Source: Eucalyptus grandis
Lineage: Eukaryota > Streptophyta > Magnoliopsida > Myrtales > Myrtaceae
Reading direction: 5' to 3'
DNA length: 64,000 bases
Assembly: GCF_016545825.1 (NCBI RefSeq)
Contig: NC_052621.1
Location: 4,302,199-4,366,198, forward strand
Positions 26,813-40,713 of this stretch are shown in pieces. The position numbers were made by a program, and so were the translations under genes. Each line of letters starts with the position of its first letter. Within the stretch, counting starts at the first letter, position 1. Under the pieces are notes generated by a model. The model did no database searches. It was not told the origin of the DNA and saw only the letters and a program-made list of their open reading frames with translations.

Positions 26813-27909
26813 GGCTCTTCTTTCGTAGTCGTCTCCTCTCCTGCGCACTGTTCGTTTGCTCTGGCCTGAAAATGGCGGAAAGAAACAGGGGAAAAAACGA
26901 GGAAGACGGACGGTACAGATGCTCTCCGCTCGCTTCCTTCCCTTTCTTTCGGTCCGCTCCGGTCTTCCCATTTTCCAGCGCTCATCATCTCCGGTTTTGT
27001 CCTTTTCTGGATTTCTTCTAGAGACTTTGTTCGGTTTGAGGGAGGGAAAAAAAAACACATTCCGTCGAGGAAATTCGTCCAGTTTAAAATTTTGATTCCA
27101 CGAAATTAAAAATGAAACGAGAGACAATGCAAGGCATTATCATCTAATTGTACTAGCAAAAAAAAAGTATTTGGAAGGCGTATGTTATCTAAATAAAATC
27201 CACAAATTAAGAACCATGAGTTAAACGGGGCAAATTGGTCCGTCTATTACCTTGTCGATAGTTTAGAGTATGCACGATTAGTATAGAACAAAGAAACAAG
27301 CGCATTGAAAGTATTAAAATTTGTTATAAATATGTAATTAAGTCATAAATTTTTTAAAAAGTACAATTAATTCCTAAAAATTATCAAGTCTGTGCAATGT
27401 AGTTTTTACTAGCCACATCTAAAGGAAAATGTTAACGTTTTTTTTTAAATATTTTCTCTCTCCTCCATAACACTAACGTGGCTAAAACATGAAATATATG
27501 ATTATTCCTTTTTTTCATTTAGCTTATTTTCTAATCTAATTTAAATAAAATTTGGGTTAAAAATATCATATGTTGATCAAAATCCCCAACCTCCGAGAGC
27601 ATTTATGTGCTTCCATCTTGGATACAACCGTTCATAATATTTTCGAGTTTACGAAAGATATGCATAAAAAATGTTGCTCGCCTCGAATTTTAATCTTCCC
27701 CCACTACTTTTAAATCACTCACTACATATCGCATTACATATTCATGCGTTGTGGTAAGTATATCTCTAATTCACATACCGAAGTCTGCTAAGTTCCTTGA
27801 TCGCCTTCATATACATGGGGAAAAGTACCTTGTCAAGTTTATACCAACAAATGCTTATTAGTAGTTAAAGAGTGGACATGTACTTGTTCTTCTTCGTGAA
27901 ATTTCTCAT

Positions 27910-27912
<3 letters not shown>

Positions 27913-27946
<34 letters not shown>
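27913..27946. repeat. Poly-A tract of 34 bases
   Basis: Uninterrupted A run in intergenic DNA. No upstream retroposed gene body or flanking target duplication could be recognised, so it is listed as simple sequence only. Confidence 0.95.
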
Positions 27947-27947
<1 letters not shown>

Positions 27948-28190
27948 ACTCTCGAATTTTTTATGCCCCATTAGGAGTGTAGCAGCTATATAAAAACGCG
28001 TTCCCATCTTATATGATGATGTTATTATTATCATCACATGGGTTAACACCAACAAGATGCCCGATCAATTAACATAGGACTTCAGATATAAAATCTCAAA
28101 TCCATCGTGAGAGAGTGTGGCATTGAGAATCCCTGAGAAAGTGAATGAATATGGATGCGGCACAACTAGCCCTGGCTCCAACTAACTGCT

Positions 28191-28217
28191 AAATAAATAA
28201 ATAAATAAATAAATAAA
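28191..28217. repeat. (AAAT)n microsatellite
   Basis: About 6.5 perfect AAAT units in intergenic DNA. Confidence 0.95.
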
Positions 28218-31200
28218 AATCACGGGGTTGTCAATTATTTTAGCGAAGGTAAACAAATTAAGGAATTCGTTTTTGCAGAAAACTTAGATTTGCACGAGCA
28301 ATAAATATCTCTGTCGCCTACCTTCTTTTGAATTTAAAAAAAAATTCATTTCACACTCCATGAATAGCTTTGAAACGCACACGTTCTTCTCGTGAATTCG
28401 GCTACGATAATAAATATTTTTTCGCTCAGCTCGATTTAAAAGGAACATTTATTTAAATCCCCATTTAATTTATCATTCTGATTAAGAGCATGTGGTGGCT
28501 TGGCAGTTAAATCTTTTCCTTTTTCAGCCAACTCACAAGGTGCACTGCCCAATCCAACCTTCAACTTTCAACTCCAGATTGTTCCAAGCACCTTAAATAA
28601 AAAAATCCTCAAATATTTAGGGAAAAATTGAAAAAAAAAATCATCTTTGATCTATTAACCATTTTCATGTCGCTATTCTTACTTGTAGCGCTTACATACT
28701 TCTAAGCAAAACTCCATGTTAAAAAGATCAAATTGCCCTCCCAACAAACTTGATTTAGTATGTTTTGGGGGTCCCACATGATTTAATAGATCATTGGAAG
28801 TGGTTAACGTAGTTAGAAAGTACCCAATGAAAGAGGGTCCAAGTGATTTAATTTTTTTGTTGATTTCGAATGTTTTTTTTTTTTTTTTGGGTGTGAGAAT
28901 TTTGGATCCGAGGATGAACATTTATAATTAGGTGCACGGATGTTATAAGTAAAGTGATCTCTATATATAAAACTCGAAAATACATTAGATATTGAAAGAG
29001 TAAAATAAGCAGTCATAAGACGAAATGTGGAATATGGTTTATATAATTCTTGTGCCACGGTATTTGATCAAACGTACGACTGAAGAAATACGCCATCTCC
29101 TTTTCCTAACAGGTGTTTGAGCTCTATTCATGGTATAGGAGATTGCATGATTTGAAGAGACAAGCGTGACGACTTTGTGTCATGATTTTCAACTTGGATC
29201 TTCTGCTTTGGCAAGCCTCAAGAAAGTAAGATCAGAGTGGTGATCAATGAAAACGATCTCTTGCTTTTTGTGTAAGTCGCCATCACAACTTACGTATTAT
29301 GTCCACTCGCCGATCCATTAACCTACTTCCTCATGGCACACCAAGCATAGATAGATCGGCTTGCAACAACATCCTAAATCTTATAGAGAGCGTGAGAAAT
29401 ATCATTGTAGGGAAAATTTCAAATAAAAATCTAAAAACATCTTGTTTAAAATCAGGCTATGAAGTAGAGCTATTTTTTCAAAAGATAATCATTGGTAAAT
29501 ATTGTCTCAACTAAAAAAACTCAAATGGCAAATTTAGTCTCGAATGAGGATCTAAAGTGGTTTGAAGTCCCCCTATAAGTGATCATATCCAAATCAATCG
29601 AATTCAATGATAGCAAGACAAAGTTGTCATTTACAACCCTTATTTGAGACTAAATTAGCCACTTTAACCCTTATTTGATATTAAGATAATTGTTGTGGAT
29701 CCTTATGTGAAACAATGTCTATTATGAGCTTTCTTATGAAAAAATAAAGCCCTACTTATAACCCTTATTAAGTGCAAGCCCATACAGGAATTACCATGGA
29801 AGCACCCCTTTTGAGGCTTGAATCACATTCAGTTGAAGTCATCATTTGTTACTCATGATGTTTTTAACAGAGGATTTAGTTTTATATTTTGAAAATTATC
29901 AAGTATATAAAATCTATTATATCTCATGAATTGCGCAATCGAGTCATTTTTTTCTCATAACACACATCATTCCACGGATGCACCTCCCAACATATCAATT
30001 GTCAACATCATAGACCTAAATTATTGGTTGTACAAATTGATAAGTCAAATAATTCGATTACAGATGTTAAAGTGTCATAACCCAACCTATTTTCGGTGCA
30101 CCGACATAATTCCTTTCATTGAACTTATCTTTACATGTCGAGTGAGGGTCTTTTTTTTTTTTTGGGCCATGACTTACCCACCAATTTATTGCACTGTACG
30201 TTTTCTGTTATCCAAAGCTGCAAAAGCCTGTCAATACAAACCTAGTATCACAATCAAGGGTCAATCTTGATTCTTAAATCTTGATCTGTCCTTTCATGGG
30301 GAAATAGACAAGAGGACTTAGTACTCTTTTTTTTTTTTTTTGGCAAGTGGACAGAAAGCTATACAGCAATATCGAGCCTTCCCTTTTTTACCGGCGCCTT
30401 TTACTCAGGATCTACACCACACATTTTAAAATACAATTTAGGTAAAAACGGGGGAGGCAAAGATCCAATTCTTAATCGCCCCCTTTTTTTCCTAGAAAAA
30501 GTGCAATGCCGAAAATAGTACAGTGCAGGCTCCAGATGATGTCGCCACCTTTGTTGCGCCCCGACAAAATGGAATGAAGTCGAAAGTCATGAACTCATGA
30601 TGCCTCGCAGCCATTAAAAAAACAATTTCTCTCCCATCATGACATGCCCTATGAAGGCTAGGATAGAACTTGGACCAACGTCAAAAGCGCCTCGCGTCAC
30701 TTGTCTCCGAAAATCAGATTTTTTTTTTTTTATAAGATTACTAACCTGGAAATCCCGATATGATATATGTATAATGAATTTATTTAAAATTAAATCTCAA
30801 TTTGATATTTTTATAATAACTTTATCTTTAATTAATTTTTGTCAAATTTAATCATTAAATTTGTTAACCTCAACAATACATGGAACCTATAGCGTAAATA
30901 TGACAAAAAAACATAAACTGATATATCCGTGACAAATTTAACAATTATTTATGCGAGAAATTTAATGGTATACTTGTGATAAATTCATAATTTTTCATGA
31001 TATTAATCTTATGGATTTTCACGTAAATTTGTCACATTACGATAATTCGTCACCATGTGTCATTCATGTTAGTAAATTTAATAATAAAATTTTGCAAAAT
31101 TTAACGCGGTGTAAAATTGTTACAAGTGTATTAATTTTAGGTTTAGTTTTGGGTAAATGTTTCAAAAGTGTATCAATTTTGGGTTTCGATGATTAAAAAA

Positions 31201-34200
31201 TTATTTATGGTCAATTTGTCACGAGTGTATCGCTTCAACCGGTTATTATATTCCACATCTTCGAAAGAAAAGAACTTCAATCAAAATACTTAATATTAAT
31301 AGCATGTCAATACATTTATACAAAACTTCTACCTTGAGCACACGCGATGAAGTCGTAGACAGTCAAATGAAATCCAATACACGAGATAATTTGATCTACG
31401 GATAATGTCTTTTGAAATTTTTCGTGATATTAATCCTACCTCCCTTGGTCTGCTAGCTTAGACATGCAGATCAAGATTCTTAACATGGTATCGAAGTCGA
31501 GTTCTATCCTAAGATGGGGTGTTGGAAGTATCTCAAATTGCTTAATTAGGGTTTTGTATGCTCTCTGTGTTTTTTTAAACAGTCCCCTTTTCTTATTAGT
31601 TCAAGTTTTTGAATTGAACATTCTGACCTTCGTTTCTTTCGATAAAATATAGATCCGCGAATCTTTTCTATAGATTTTCACCATGCCAGTCCTTGCTTTC
31701 GAATGTGAACCTTTGGCACCTGGTCATGGAAAAGGGCAAGAAGCATCACATGTCTATAAAATCGGGCCTTTTTAACATGATTAGACTGGTCTTAATACAG
31801 AGTGCCCAGAAAGGGCCATGCCACTCCACACTCCACCATGAAAATGTGGGCGTTTTTGCTTTTTTCTTGGTGGGTGTGGAGTGCTATAATGTGCATGCTT
31901 TTTCGATTTCACCCCCATCTCCTCACTTACCCCCCTGGGTAAAAAGGATGGCGGTGAACCGGCCTGGTTGGGGTTGGTGGTGGCATGCGTGGTCCGAAAT
32001 TGGCATCTTGACCCTTTAGGCGGGAGGGTTGTGAAGTTTGAAATGCTCAGGGTATACCGTTGTGTTAAGATTTTTGCACACACGATGCGTGTATGAAGAT
32101 CTATAACATTCTTCGGGTTTATTTGCTCTTGTCCGAGTTGTATTTCTATCGATGCATTGGTTTGTCGCGATTATGTTTCTTTTTCTCCATTTTGGCTGGT
32201 TGTTATTGCTTGAAAAGGAGAAAATTCGCATGTTGGATGGTTAACACCACGAGAATTAGGGTAGGGATAGAGGATCCGGGCCTTTAAACTTTTTTTTCGA
32301 GAAGTATCGATGTGATTTTGAAAATGGTAAGCCTAATCTACCATTAGAGATATTGACTTTGTACTACATGTGTGACTTTTAAGATATGTACTTTGTTTTT
32401 ACGAGGATAATGGCCATGTCTTTCTATGAATGAACTTTTAATATGGCTTAGTATACCACAGAATTGCCTAATCCTTAAATGGAGTTAACTATAAGGTATA
32501 TCCTATAGATCTATCACACATTCAAATGTTAAATTCAAATAATTCTCACCCTACGTTAATCTAAATCTGTTTTTTAACTGTTCAAATTTGTTTTGTTTAA
32601 ATGTACTTCGAATACTCGAACATTTCCACATTTTATTTTCTTTCAGATTTGCAATAAGTGCACCTTTTTATGTTTTTGGTTTTGCCGGAAAGTGTACATC
32701 TCTATTATTTTTTTTTGTTCGTTAAAAAGAGTGGACGGAATTAAGACCCTACTCCACTCTCTATTAGAAATTTTGATTTAAGGCGCTACTGAAACAAATA
32801 ATTGCCTATTAGGCTTTATCTCACTTCCACCAAGTGCCAGTGGAAAACTCAAAACCAACTATGTAGTTAAGCCCAATACTCATTTTTCATCGATAAACCA
32901 AGGTTTCTTGAGACTGCAAATAAGCCGACAATGAAGCAATCAATTTCTAGGTTTCGGCGTAAACCTAATTGGTTACTATTATTGCTAGGACAATTAGACA
33001 TCCAATCTGTAATCGCAATGACCCAATCATAAGAGCGGAGCTCTACCAGCGCAACTTTGGCTTGCAAATCGAGTCTCGGACCACTCAACTTACCGCCCGA
33101 TTAGTGTACATTTACGTTGGAATGATACTCATGATGAGTTCCAATCATCAAATGCCCTTTCCCCTTCTCATTTCCACCTTCTAGGAAAATGGGCCTAAAT
33201 GACATTCATTGGTCAATATAGATCCGTCCACATATGAGCCCATTTGTCGTTGAGACCCGATTGGTCGGACTTACTTTAATATTTATGACTAATCGGGCCG
33301 GATCCTTGGCGAAAGCACATCTCGGCACTAACATCAACGATAATCATTAGTGACGGTCGGTAATGGAATAATCTTTCCAAAAGGCTTGAAAATAAGGGTT
33401 CTATTTTTGGAGTTAGCTTATAATTAAAAATGTTAATCATGTGCAAAATCGATTTGTTAATAAGACACCATAAGCTGCTACTCAATTCTTTTCCACACAT
33501 TGGGCATACGGGTGATCGGTTTTGGGATGGATGATTCCAAAAAATTAGAATCGGAACAGCTCGTTAGTTTTATAGACCCACGTAGAAACTGGTCGGCACT
33601 AAGTATTCGATTCCGCAATGGTTTCAGAGAACTAGTTTAAATGTCTCCAACGAAACACAAGGTTCTGCACAAGTGCAGATGAAAAGACGTCTTCAAAGGA
33701 TTTTCATCCCCATCCGCATTCTCCCTGTTATTTTGCCCGAGAAATACAATAAACGAGCAAAATAAAATTTGGATTTTGATAACCAAATCTCACGCTTCCA
33801 TGTTGCTTCATAGGATTGCAGTTTAATTGATTCATCTCTTGAGGTGTAATCAAACAAATTCCTACGATTCCCAGAAAAGACAGAAAAATACGGTAAGGAA
33901 TTGGAACATGTATACCTTGGAAGCGACATAATGGTTGTTCGACAGCTGAAGAGAACACGAGATCTGCTTCTTCATCTCAACTAATCAAACCACAACAAAA
34001 TAGAAATAAATCTCAAAACACGAACGACATACCTGCCAAAAGCCCAAATCGAAAAGAGAACTGTGAAAATAATAAAATGTACGAGGAAACTTCAGCTCCA
34101 AGGGCTTGATGTCAAGCAGTTTGAAGTGCCCATCTTTTCCTTCTTCAAAGAGAGGCAAGTAGGAAATTAGGGTTTTCATCTAATATATATGTATGTATGT

Positions 34201-36260
34201 ATTGGTCTAGTCTGGTCTGGATAGATAGTTCCACACTTGAAACTGGGACCAAACAAGTTATTGTTCTTTTTATAAGTTTTATAATTCAATTGCATTTTCT
34301 CGACAGATTTTAGAATTTCAAGTGCACCTTTTATACATAAAAGAAAAAGTCTTAAATCTATTATACATATGCTAATTCGATCATAAATTTTTCAATTTTT
34401 ATTTTGGGAAAAACTCATTTCATTTTAAAGAATAGATGAGTACATCAGTTTTGCTTCCAAGCATAACAATTAACAAGTGCTCTAGGCCGGATCGGGAGGC
34501 GGAAGAGTCCCAGCTCAAAGGAAGAGTCGTGCAGAATTGGACTTTTATGGCCCAATCCGCTATTTTGTTTTGAAATCTAGAGGAATGGGCCAAGGATGGG
34601 GTAAAGTTGTCAAGATCCTTTCGCACCCTTTGACTAACTCTACTTCCTCCCACGTGGGTTCATCAATCAACGCCTCGTACATGCTAAACCAAAGTAAAAC
34701 TCATTTGATTTAGTTAATTTAGTTTAAAATTTTTTGACGATTTGTCATTATAATCCTTTAGCTAATTTTGGCCTAAAATCGTTGGCATAGTGGTTTAGTC
34801 AGCAATTGTCCAACGCTACCGTAAACATTTTTGTAATGTTTTATAAATTTTTTCTTTTACTTTTTGCCTAGTTCTTTGCATAGTGAGGGTTGCGATGTCC
34901 TTGTTGGTTATAAAAGTTTATGACTGAATTGACACGTGTATAATAAATTTAAGAGCTTTTTGGTAATTTTCTCGAGAATATCTTGCAAAGCAATCGTGAA
35001 GAGGGTTGAGAGGTCTTTTCCTTGCGAATCGCGTTTCAAATCGCTTTTCATCATAAATGTGGGAGGGAACAAGTCCACATGACGCAAAAAAGATAAGGCG
35101 AGGCGACAAAAGGGTCGTAGTCCGAGAAAGTTTGATGTGCTCAAATGCTGAGGAAGTCAAGATAAGGACGTGACATCGAACGACTTTAGCCAATTCCGAG
35201 CACATTGGACTCGCCAGCGATGGTTGAAAAATCGAATCTCATTCGATCCGAATGGCCTTTTGGGTGACCACGACAACGATCCAATCGTCATCAACGTGGA
35301 GTCAATTTGATCCATTCCTTTCCTCCGTCCATGCAAAGCGAACGGTATGTAAACAGATGGTGGTGATAGTAACTGGAGTTAGGCAGTAGATAGGAAAATT
35401 CAAGTGTCGCGGTCGATCTAATTCATGGAGGAGGAAATTGGGCTGTTCTCAACGTGACTCTAAATAAGATAGTCACATCAGTGTAAATTCGAAGCCAAAG
35501 AAGTCAAAGGGCTTTGGAAAGTGATTGCGGGCATGTACAAGAGTTGAAAACACCTCGTTAGGGATCTAAAGTTACTACATTTATTTGAAGGATGGTTCAC
35601 TATGTTCCAACGCAATCTAAAAAGAAAGAAAAAAATTATATTCCAATGTCTGATTCAAACGAAGCGCTTATCCAAGCAAGGTAAAAAGTTTCTCCCCTGT
35701 TGACAAAAAAACGGGCACAAAAAGTCTATCAACATTAATGACCCTCTGTCAAAGTTGTTGTAAAGTCCCTTTATTCGTCATGGAATGTTTCTGATTGTAG
35801 TGTTATGTCTAAATTATAAGGTTTAGTGTGTAATTATAATTTCGAAAATAACCACCTGAATGAAAACTCGAAATCATCCTAGAACTATAATTATTTCGTA
35901 ATTTCAATTTCGAAAATATTTTCTCTTAATTTCGCATGGGAAATCATTTTGAAAAAAAAAATGAAGCCCGATGCATTTTTCAAACTGTTTTCACATGCTA
36001 GACTGCCGAGTGCGAATGAAAAAACACGAAAAGTCAAGAAGTAACCAATATTTTAGGGTCTCATAAGCAAACGCGGCCCACCCAGTCCCCAAAATCCCCA
36101 CAAAAGTCCAACCGATTACGATGGGCCCACCCACCACATGGCCCAACTCATCTCCTCCTTGCCGGCCCAACCTCCATTACCACTCTCTCTTCAAATCCTC
36201 ACTCGCTCCCCCTTCCCTCACTCCCTCTGTTACTCTCTCTCTCCTCTCTCTCTCTCTCAG

Positions 36261-39200
36261 ATGGAGCCGTGGCTCGACGACTTAGCGGACGATCTGCAGA
36301 GCCTGAGCTTCACCTCCACCGCCACCACCGCCACCACCGCCGATGTCCACCGGAGCACGAGCTGCAGCTCCGAGGCCACCCTCACGGTGGCCTCGTCCTC
36401 CGCCCACGGCTCATTCTCCTCCTGCACCGCCGCCAGGCCCGGCCACCACCGCCCCCGCCCCCACCTCGCGCTCTCCGACCTCCGATTCCTCCACCGGCTC
36501 GGCTCCGGCGACATCGGCTCCGTCTACCTGGCCGAGCTCAAGTGCGCCGCCGCACCGGCCGCCTCCGCCGCGGCGGGCGGCGGCGGCGGCGACTGCCCGC
36601 TGTTCGCCGCCAAGGTGATGGACAGGCGGGAGCTCGCGAGCCGGAGCAAGGAAGGGAGAGCGCGGACGGAGCTGGAGATCCTGGAGATGCTGGAGCACCC
36701 CTTCCTGCCGTCGCTCTACGCGAGCGTGGACTCCCCAAGTGGCTCTGCCTCCTGACGGAGTTCTGCCCCGGCGGCGACCTCCACGTGCTCCGCCAGCGCC
36801 AGCCGCTCAAACGGTTCGAAGAAACTGCCGTCAGGTGCGTCATGTTCTCTCTCCCTCTCTCTCTCTCTCTCTGTGTCAATTTCTTTCCACTATCTTCGAG
36901 TAGCAATAAACTATGCTCGCGTTTCCGCACTCGCTCCCAGAAACTTTCTCGAATATTACACGCCTCGAACAGCGGATGGTTGCGTTAAAAACAATTCATA
37001 AATTACCAAATAAAATAATAGAAGATTTTATATCACGGATTTAGAAGATAAGCAGAACGGCCGGAATGCTCTCTCCTCGCGGCGGTGGCGGAGATCACGC
37101 CTCCGCCGCGCCGGTCCGCGTATCCATCCGGAATCCTGCCGGTTCGGATCGGGGAAACGGAAAATCGAAGGAAGGGAGACGGTTTGGAAAGGAGCGGATG
37201 TGGAATCCGGGCGGTTTGAACAGTGCGGGAGCAATCGCCGTTTGGCTTAAGCCAGGCGTAACATAATGCTCGGAAAACGACGCGTCGTACGGCGGGCCCC
37301 CCATCGCCTGGCAAAGGCTAGTGCAGTCGAGGTCGCCAGAGGTGGGGTGGGTCCCGCTAGGGTCGTTTTAGATTTGCAGTGAAACGACCGATCGATGAGC
37401 GCATACGGTTTTTACGCTGGAATCTTGCCTGTACTTTGGGCTAGCCCGGCACGGGGAGCGGCTCTTTTCCTTCCTTTTTTCTGAAGAACGTTTCATCAAA
37501 AGATTTGGAAAACTAGCGTGGCGTTTGAGGAAATTACTGTGGGGCAAATTTGGGAAGAAATCGAAATGGTCATGTGTGGGGGGAGGGGCCCCACTTCGAG
37601 GTCCGAGCCTTCAACGCGTGGTGGGAAGGTTGCAGATTCGGCATGTGCCCCCATTGAATACTCTGCTTTTTTATACGAGAGCTCGCGCGAATAAACTAAC
37701 ATCGCCACGTTAGAGCCACTACGCTCTTGCTTTTTAATATATGCGATTGGCGAACCGGCTCGATCGCGTCATTGTTAATTGTTGTGCGTCTTCTTTTCTT
37801 TCTAACCTGCGTAAGCGATTGGGGTTCTGGAACTCGGTCTCTGAGGTGATCGCGACTGGGGGATGTTACTCGGGGTAGAGATTCGTTCCGGCTGATGCGA
37901 TTTATAAATGGGGTTGAAGATGCTTATAAGCTTGGATGCAATGAATGTTGGAGATGCTTCTTTTTGGATGGGAGTTCTACATGGTTGACTGCCGGGACCG
38001 TTTTCTGTCCTCGGTCGTCCGTTACGTCGTCGGCTTAAATCCTCGGGTGAATTGCGTACGGTGGTCGATCAGCGGTCACTAGACAGACTCATTTATTAAC
38101 CCGAGGCTGAAGCTTTAGGCTTTCCAATTCCGGCCTCTACTTGTTTCAATTTCGGTGCATGTGCATGCGGATTGGGGTTTACAGGTGAAATCTGGGTCAT
38201 CGGTGGAATTGCTGTGGACCCCTTACCATGAGCTCATCCTTTTTAGTACGGTGGGAGTTCTACAAGTTTTACAGTATCTGCACGAGAAGTAATTATCGCC
38301 CGGTCTCAATCGTACGGGTAATTTGTAAGGTCAAATGGGATCGTGACTTTCGAGAAGGGAGGGAAGGTATTTTTTTGGGTTGGGGAGAGGGGTGGGGGAC
38401 AGTCGATGGTCATTATTGGCTCCGACTCTTGAGAAGCCACACAGGGAAGAGGCATATGTCTTCCAAAGAACAGCAAACGGTCCCTTGCACAGGTACAGCT
38501 CAGCGCAAGACCCAGAACGGAATAGCTAGTTTGTCCTTTTCCATTTGGCTCGGAAAGTCCTCTAAAGAAAGTGAACAGGAGGAGGAATTCCGCAGATTCC
38601 CTGAAAGATGTCTGCAAGAGTTCGAGACCAGATGTTAGATGTTAGGGAGATAAGCGTTCAGGCATGCCCCATTAGATTGCAAAGCTCATGTCTCAAGTGG
38701 GATGTCGATTATTTTTTCGCTTTGCTCCACATTATTGATCCAATTTGTTTGCCCGGAAATCACGTAAATCACGTTGCGTCGCTTGTTCCCGTCCTTTATG
38801 ACGCCGTGGACCGTGGGCTCGAGCTTTGCACCTTTTTTTAATTGTCTCTTAGCTTAGATTAGTGCTGGTCTGTGTTATCTTTATGTGCTTTTGGTCTAGT
38901 GTTTTTTTTTTATGTGTTTGGCGTTTAATGCCTTAAGTCTCGTGATCTCTCCAGGTTCTACGCTTCGGAGGTGGTGGTAGCTCTAGAATACCTTCACATG
39001 ATGGGAATTATTTACCGTGACCTGAAGCCTGAAAACGTGCTTGTCCGATCCGACGGCCACATCATGCTCACTGACTTTGACCTCTCCCTGAAGTGCGACA
39101 GCTCAACGTCGACGGCCCAGATCGTCTCTGACCAGAACCCGCCGGTCTCAGCCCCTAAGACCGACAACCCGATCAACCCCCGCCCGTTCAACTCATCTTC

Positions 39201-39750
39201 GTGCATCCTTCCCAACTGTATAGTCCCCGCTGTGTCCTGCTTTGGGCCGAAGCGGAAACGCAAGAAGAAGCAGGGGCGCTGTGGTGGGCCAGAGTTCGTG
39301 GCCGGGCCCATCGATGTCCGGTCCATGTCATTCGTTGGGACCCACGAGTACTTGGCCCCGGAGATCATCTCCGGCGAGGGACACGGGAGCGCCGTTGATT
39401 GGTGGACGCTGGGGATATTCATGTTCGAAATGTTTTATGGGGTGACCCCCTACAGGGGGATGGACCATGAGCTGACCCTGGCCAACATAGTGGCTCGAGC
39501 TCTTGAGTTCCCCAAAGAGCCTGCCGTGCCGGCTGCAGCGAGGGACCTCTTAACCCAATTATTGGTAAAGGACCCAGCCAGGAGGCTGGGGTCGACAATG
39601 GGCGCGTCGGCGATCAAGCATCACCCATTTTTCCAAGGAGTGAATTGGGCATTGTTGAGATGTAATCAACCGCCGTTTGTACCCCCTCCCTTTAGTAAAG
39701 ACATTGTATCGGACGATAGTTGTCCAGAGACTCCAGTCGAGTACTATTAG
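36261..39750 (+). CDS. AGC1-12: AGC1-12-like AGCVIII kinase with a one-base frameshift in exon 1
   Basis: Serine/threonine kinase of the plant AGCVIII group. The N-terminus [17 protein letters not shown] and the C-terminus CPETPVEYY match the Arabidopsis At3g44610 (AGC1-12) type, which has been linked to auxin-related growth and phototropism. Exons: 36261-36834 and 38955-39750, with a 2.1-kb intron at the conserved R/FY position. Gly loop LGSGDIGSV (80-88), ATP Lys118 in [18 protein letters not shown], an insertion with a basic KRKRKKK patch, GTHEYLAPE. Unlike the neighbouring KIPK-like kinase there is no C-terminal FxxF. Anomaly: after GTG GAC TCC (36726-36734) one base of a C run is missing. 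The frame reads SPSGSAS-stop, while the conserved [20 protein letters not shown] continues in the next frame from 36737. Coding length is 1,370, one short of a multiple of three. Either a sequencing/assembly error or a recent null allele; the rest is intact. Confidence 0.88.
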
Positions 39751-40660
39751 CAAGTTAACGCAATAAATAGAGTACACACATGAAAATGGCCCATTGCAGC
39801 TGATGGTACGGTCATTTCTTAAGTAGGTGCATTTTTTTTTTTTTTGGGAGCAAAAAGTAGGTGCATTTGATTGCCTGAATAAAAGGGTGAATAGAGTATC
39901 ATATTGCTATCTTTTGTTCTCTCTCTCCTTCTTGAGAAAAATACCCCGCGTATAATAATGAATAGAAACATACTTTTTTGTACATATTATCTTCTTAGAT
40001 GCTTAATCACCATGATCTTGGAAAGTGTGTTCACTTTTGTCATGATGGTTTTTGTAAATGCATATGGCGGAATAGAGAGAGAGCAAGCTTAGGTAACCAC
40101 CAAGCGGTCGCCCTCCAGTGGGGTGCGACCATTGTCAGTGGTTGCCTATATATCACGGCCTCAACAATGGTTTTTTTTTTTTTTAGTCAGTTGGCCTCAA
40201 CAATAGTTGAATTTATCAAGATTTGAATGTGTATGTGATCACATTGCTCAGAGAGAGAGAGGGAGTCATGTAATCAAGGCCGTGATGATCCTTATATCCA
40301 CAATTGTGTTGTTATTCATGTACCAAAATAAATGCTGGCTTATTCCTTCTCATTTATTTTTTTCTTTCATTTGTTTAATACGGCGATCCGATCTGAGTTG
40401 AATTAAAATCATTTCACTCCATTGACCCTAAATACTTTATCCAAAATTTATGAAGTCTTAGTGGAGTTTCTCTGTTTCGGAATACCACACCAACTATAAA
40501 TTTTACATTCTATCCCGAATCCTAGTCAGGCCAGCAAATGGGGCCAAGCATATAGCTAGGCAAAGAGACCCCAGTATACTGTCACTTATAATAAGAACAT
40601 ACATATTTACAACTACACGGTGGGGACTATACATATGTCAATGGTGCAATATGTCAACTG

Positions 40661-40713
<53 letters not shown>

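Larger units (their letters stand above)
25092..27100 (-). promoter_or_regulatory. Predicted 5' leader, leader intron and promoter of the KIPK-like gene
   Basis: Read on the minus strand, a good donor (CCGAG/GTGAGC, intron from 26425) and an acceptor (TGAATGCAG/GATCTG, exon from 25298) would make a 1.1-kb leader intron, with CT-rich 5' UTR sequence upstream at about 26426-26720. Leader introns are common in this kinase group. The splice sites are inferred from sequence only, and the start site is not determined. No protein-coding gene is supported on either strand. Confidence 0.45.
27101..36260. other. About 9 kb gene-free AT-rich intergenic region
   Basis: No open frame with recognisable similarity, no tRNA and no transposon with clear ends was found on either strand. 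It contains a 34-base poly-A (27913-27946), an AAAT microsatellite (28191-28217), several poly-T stretches and AT-rich dispersed-repeat phrases at 27300-27400, 30770-31240 and 34260-34400. An imperfect inverted repeat lies at 29522-29553 versus 29636-29672. The last ~120 bases (36140-36260) are CT-rich and are probably the 5' leader of the AGC1-12-like gene. Confidence 0.5.

Noticed and set aside
29522..29672. Imperfect inverted repeat around AATTTAGTCTC-AAT
   Set aside because: Arms are short and diverged, with no TSD, no hairpin of miRNA-precursor quality and no known miRNA sequence.
27101..36260. Searched for tRNA, miRNA or missed small genes in the large gap
   Set aside because: No tRNA B-box context, known miRNA sequence, or ORF with family motifs was seen by eye. 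A covariance-model scan would be needed to exclude them fully.
36269..36988. Long plus-strand open frame overlapping the AGC1-12-like exon 1
   Set aside because: Most of it is an Arg/Pro-rich out-of-frame reading of GC-rich DNA. Only its stretch from KWLCLL onward is real, and that belongs to the frameshifted kinase.
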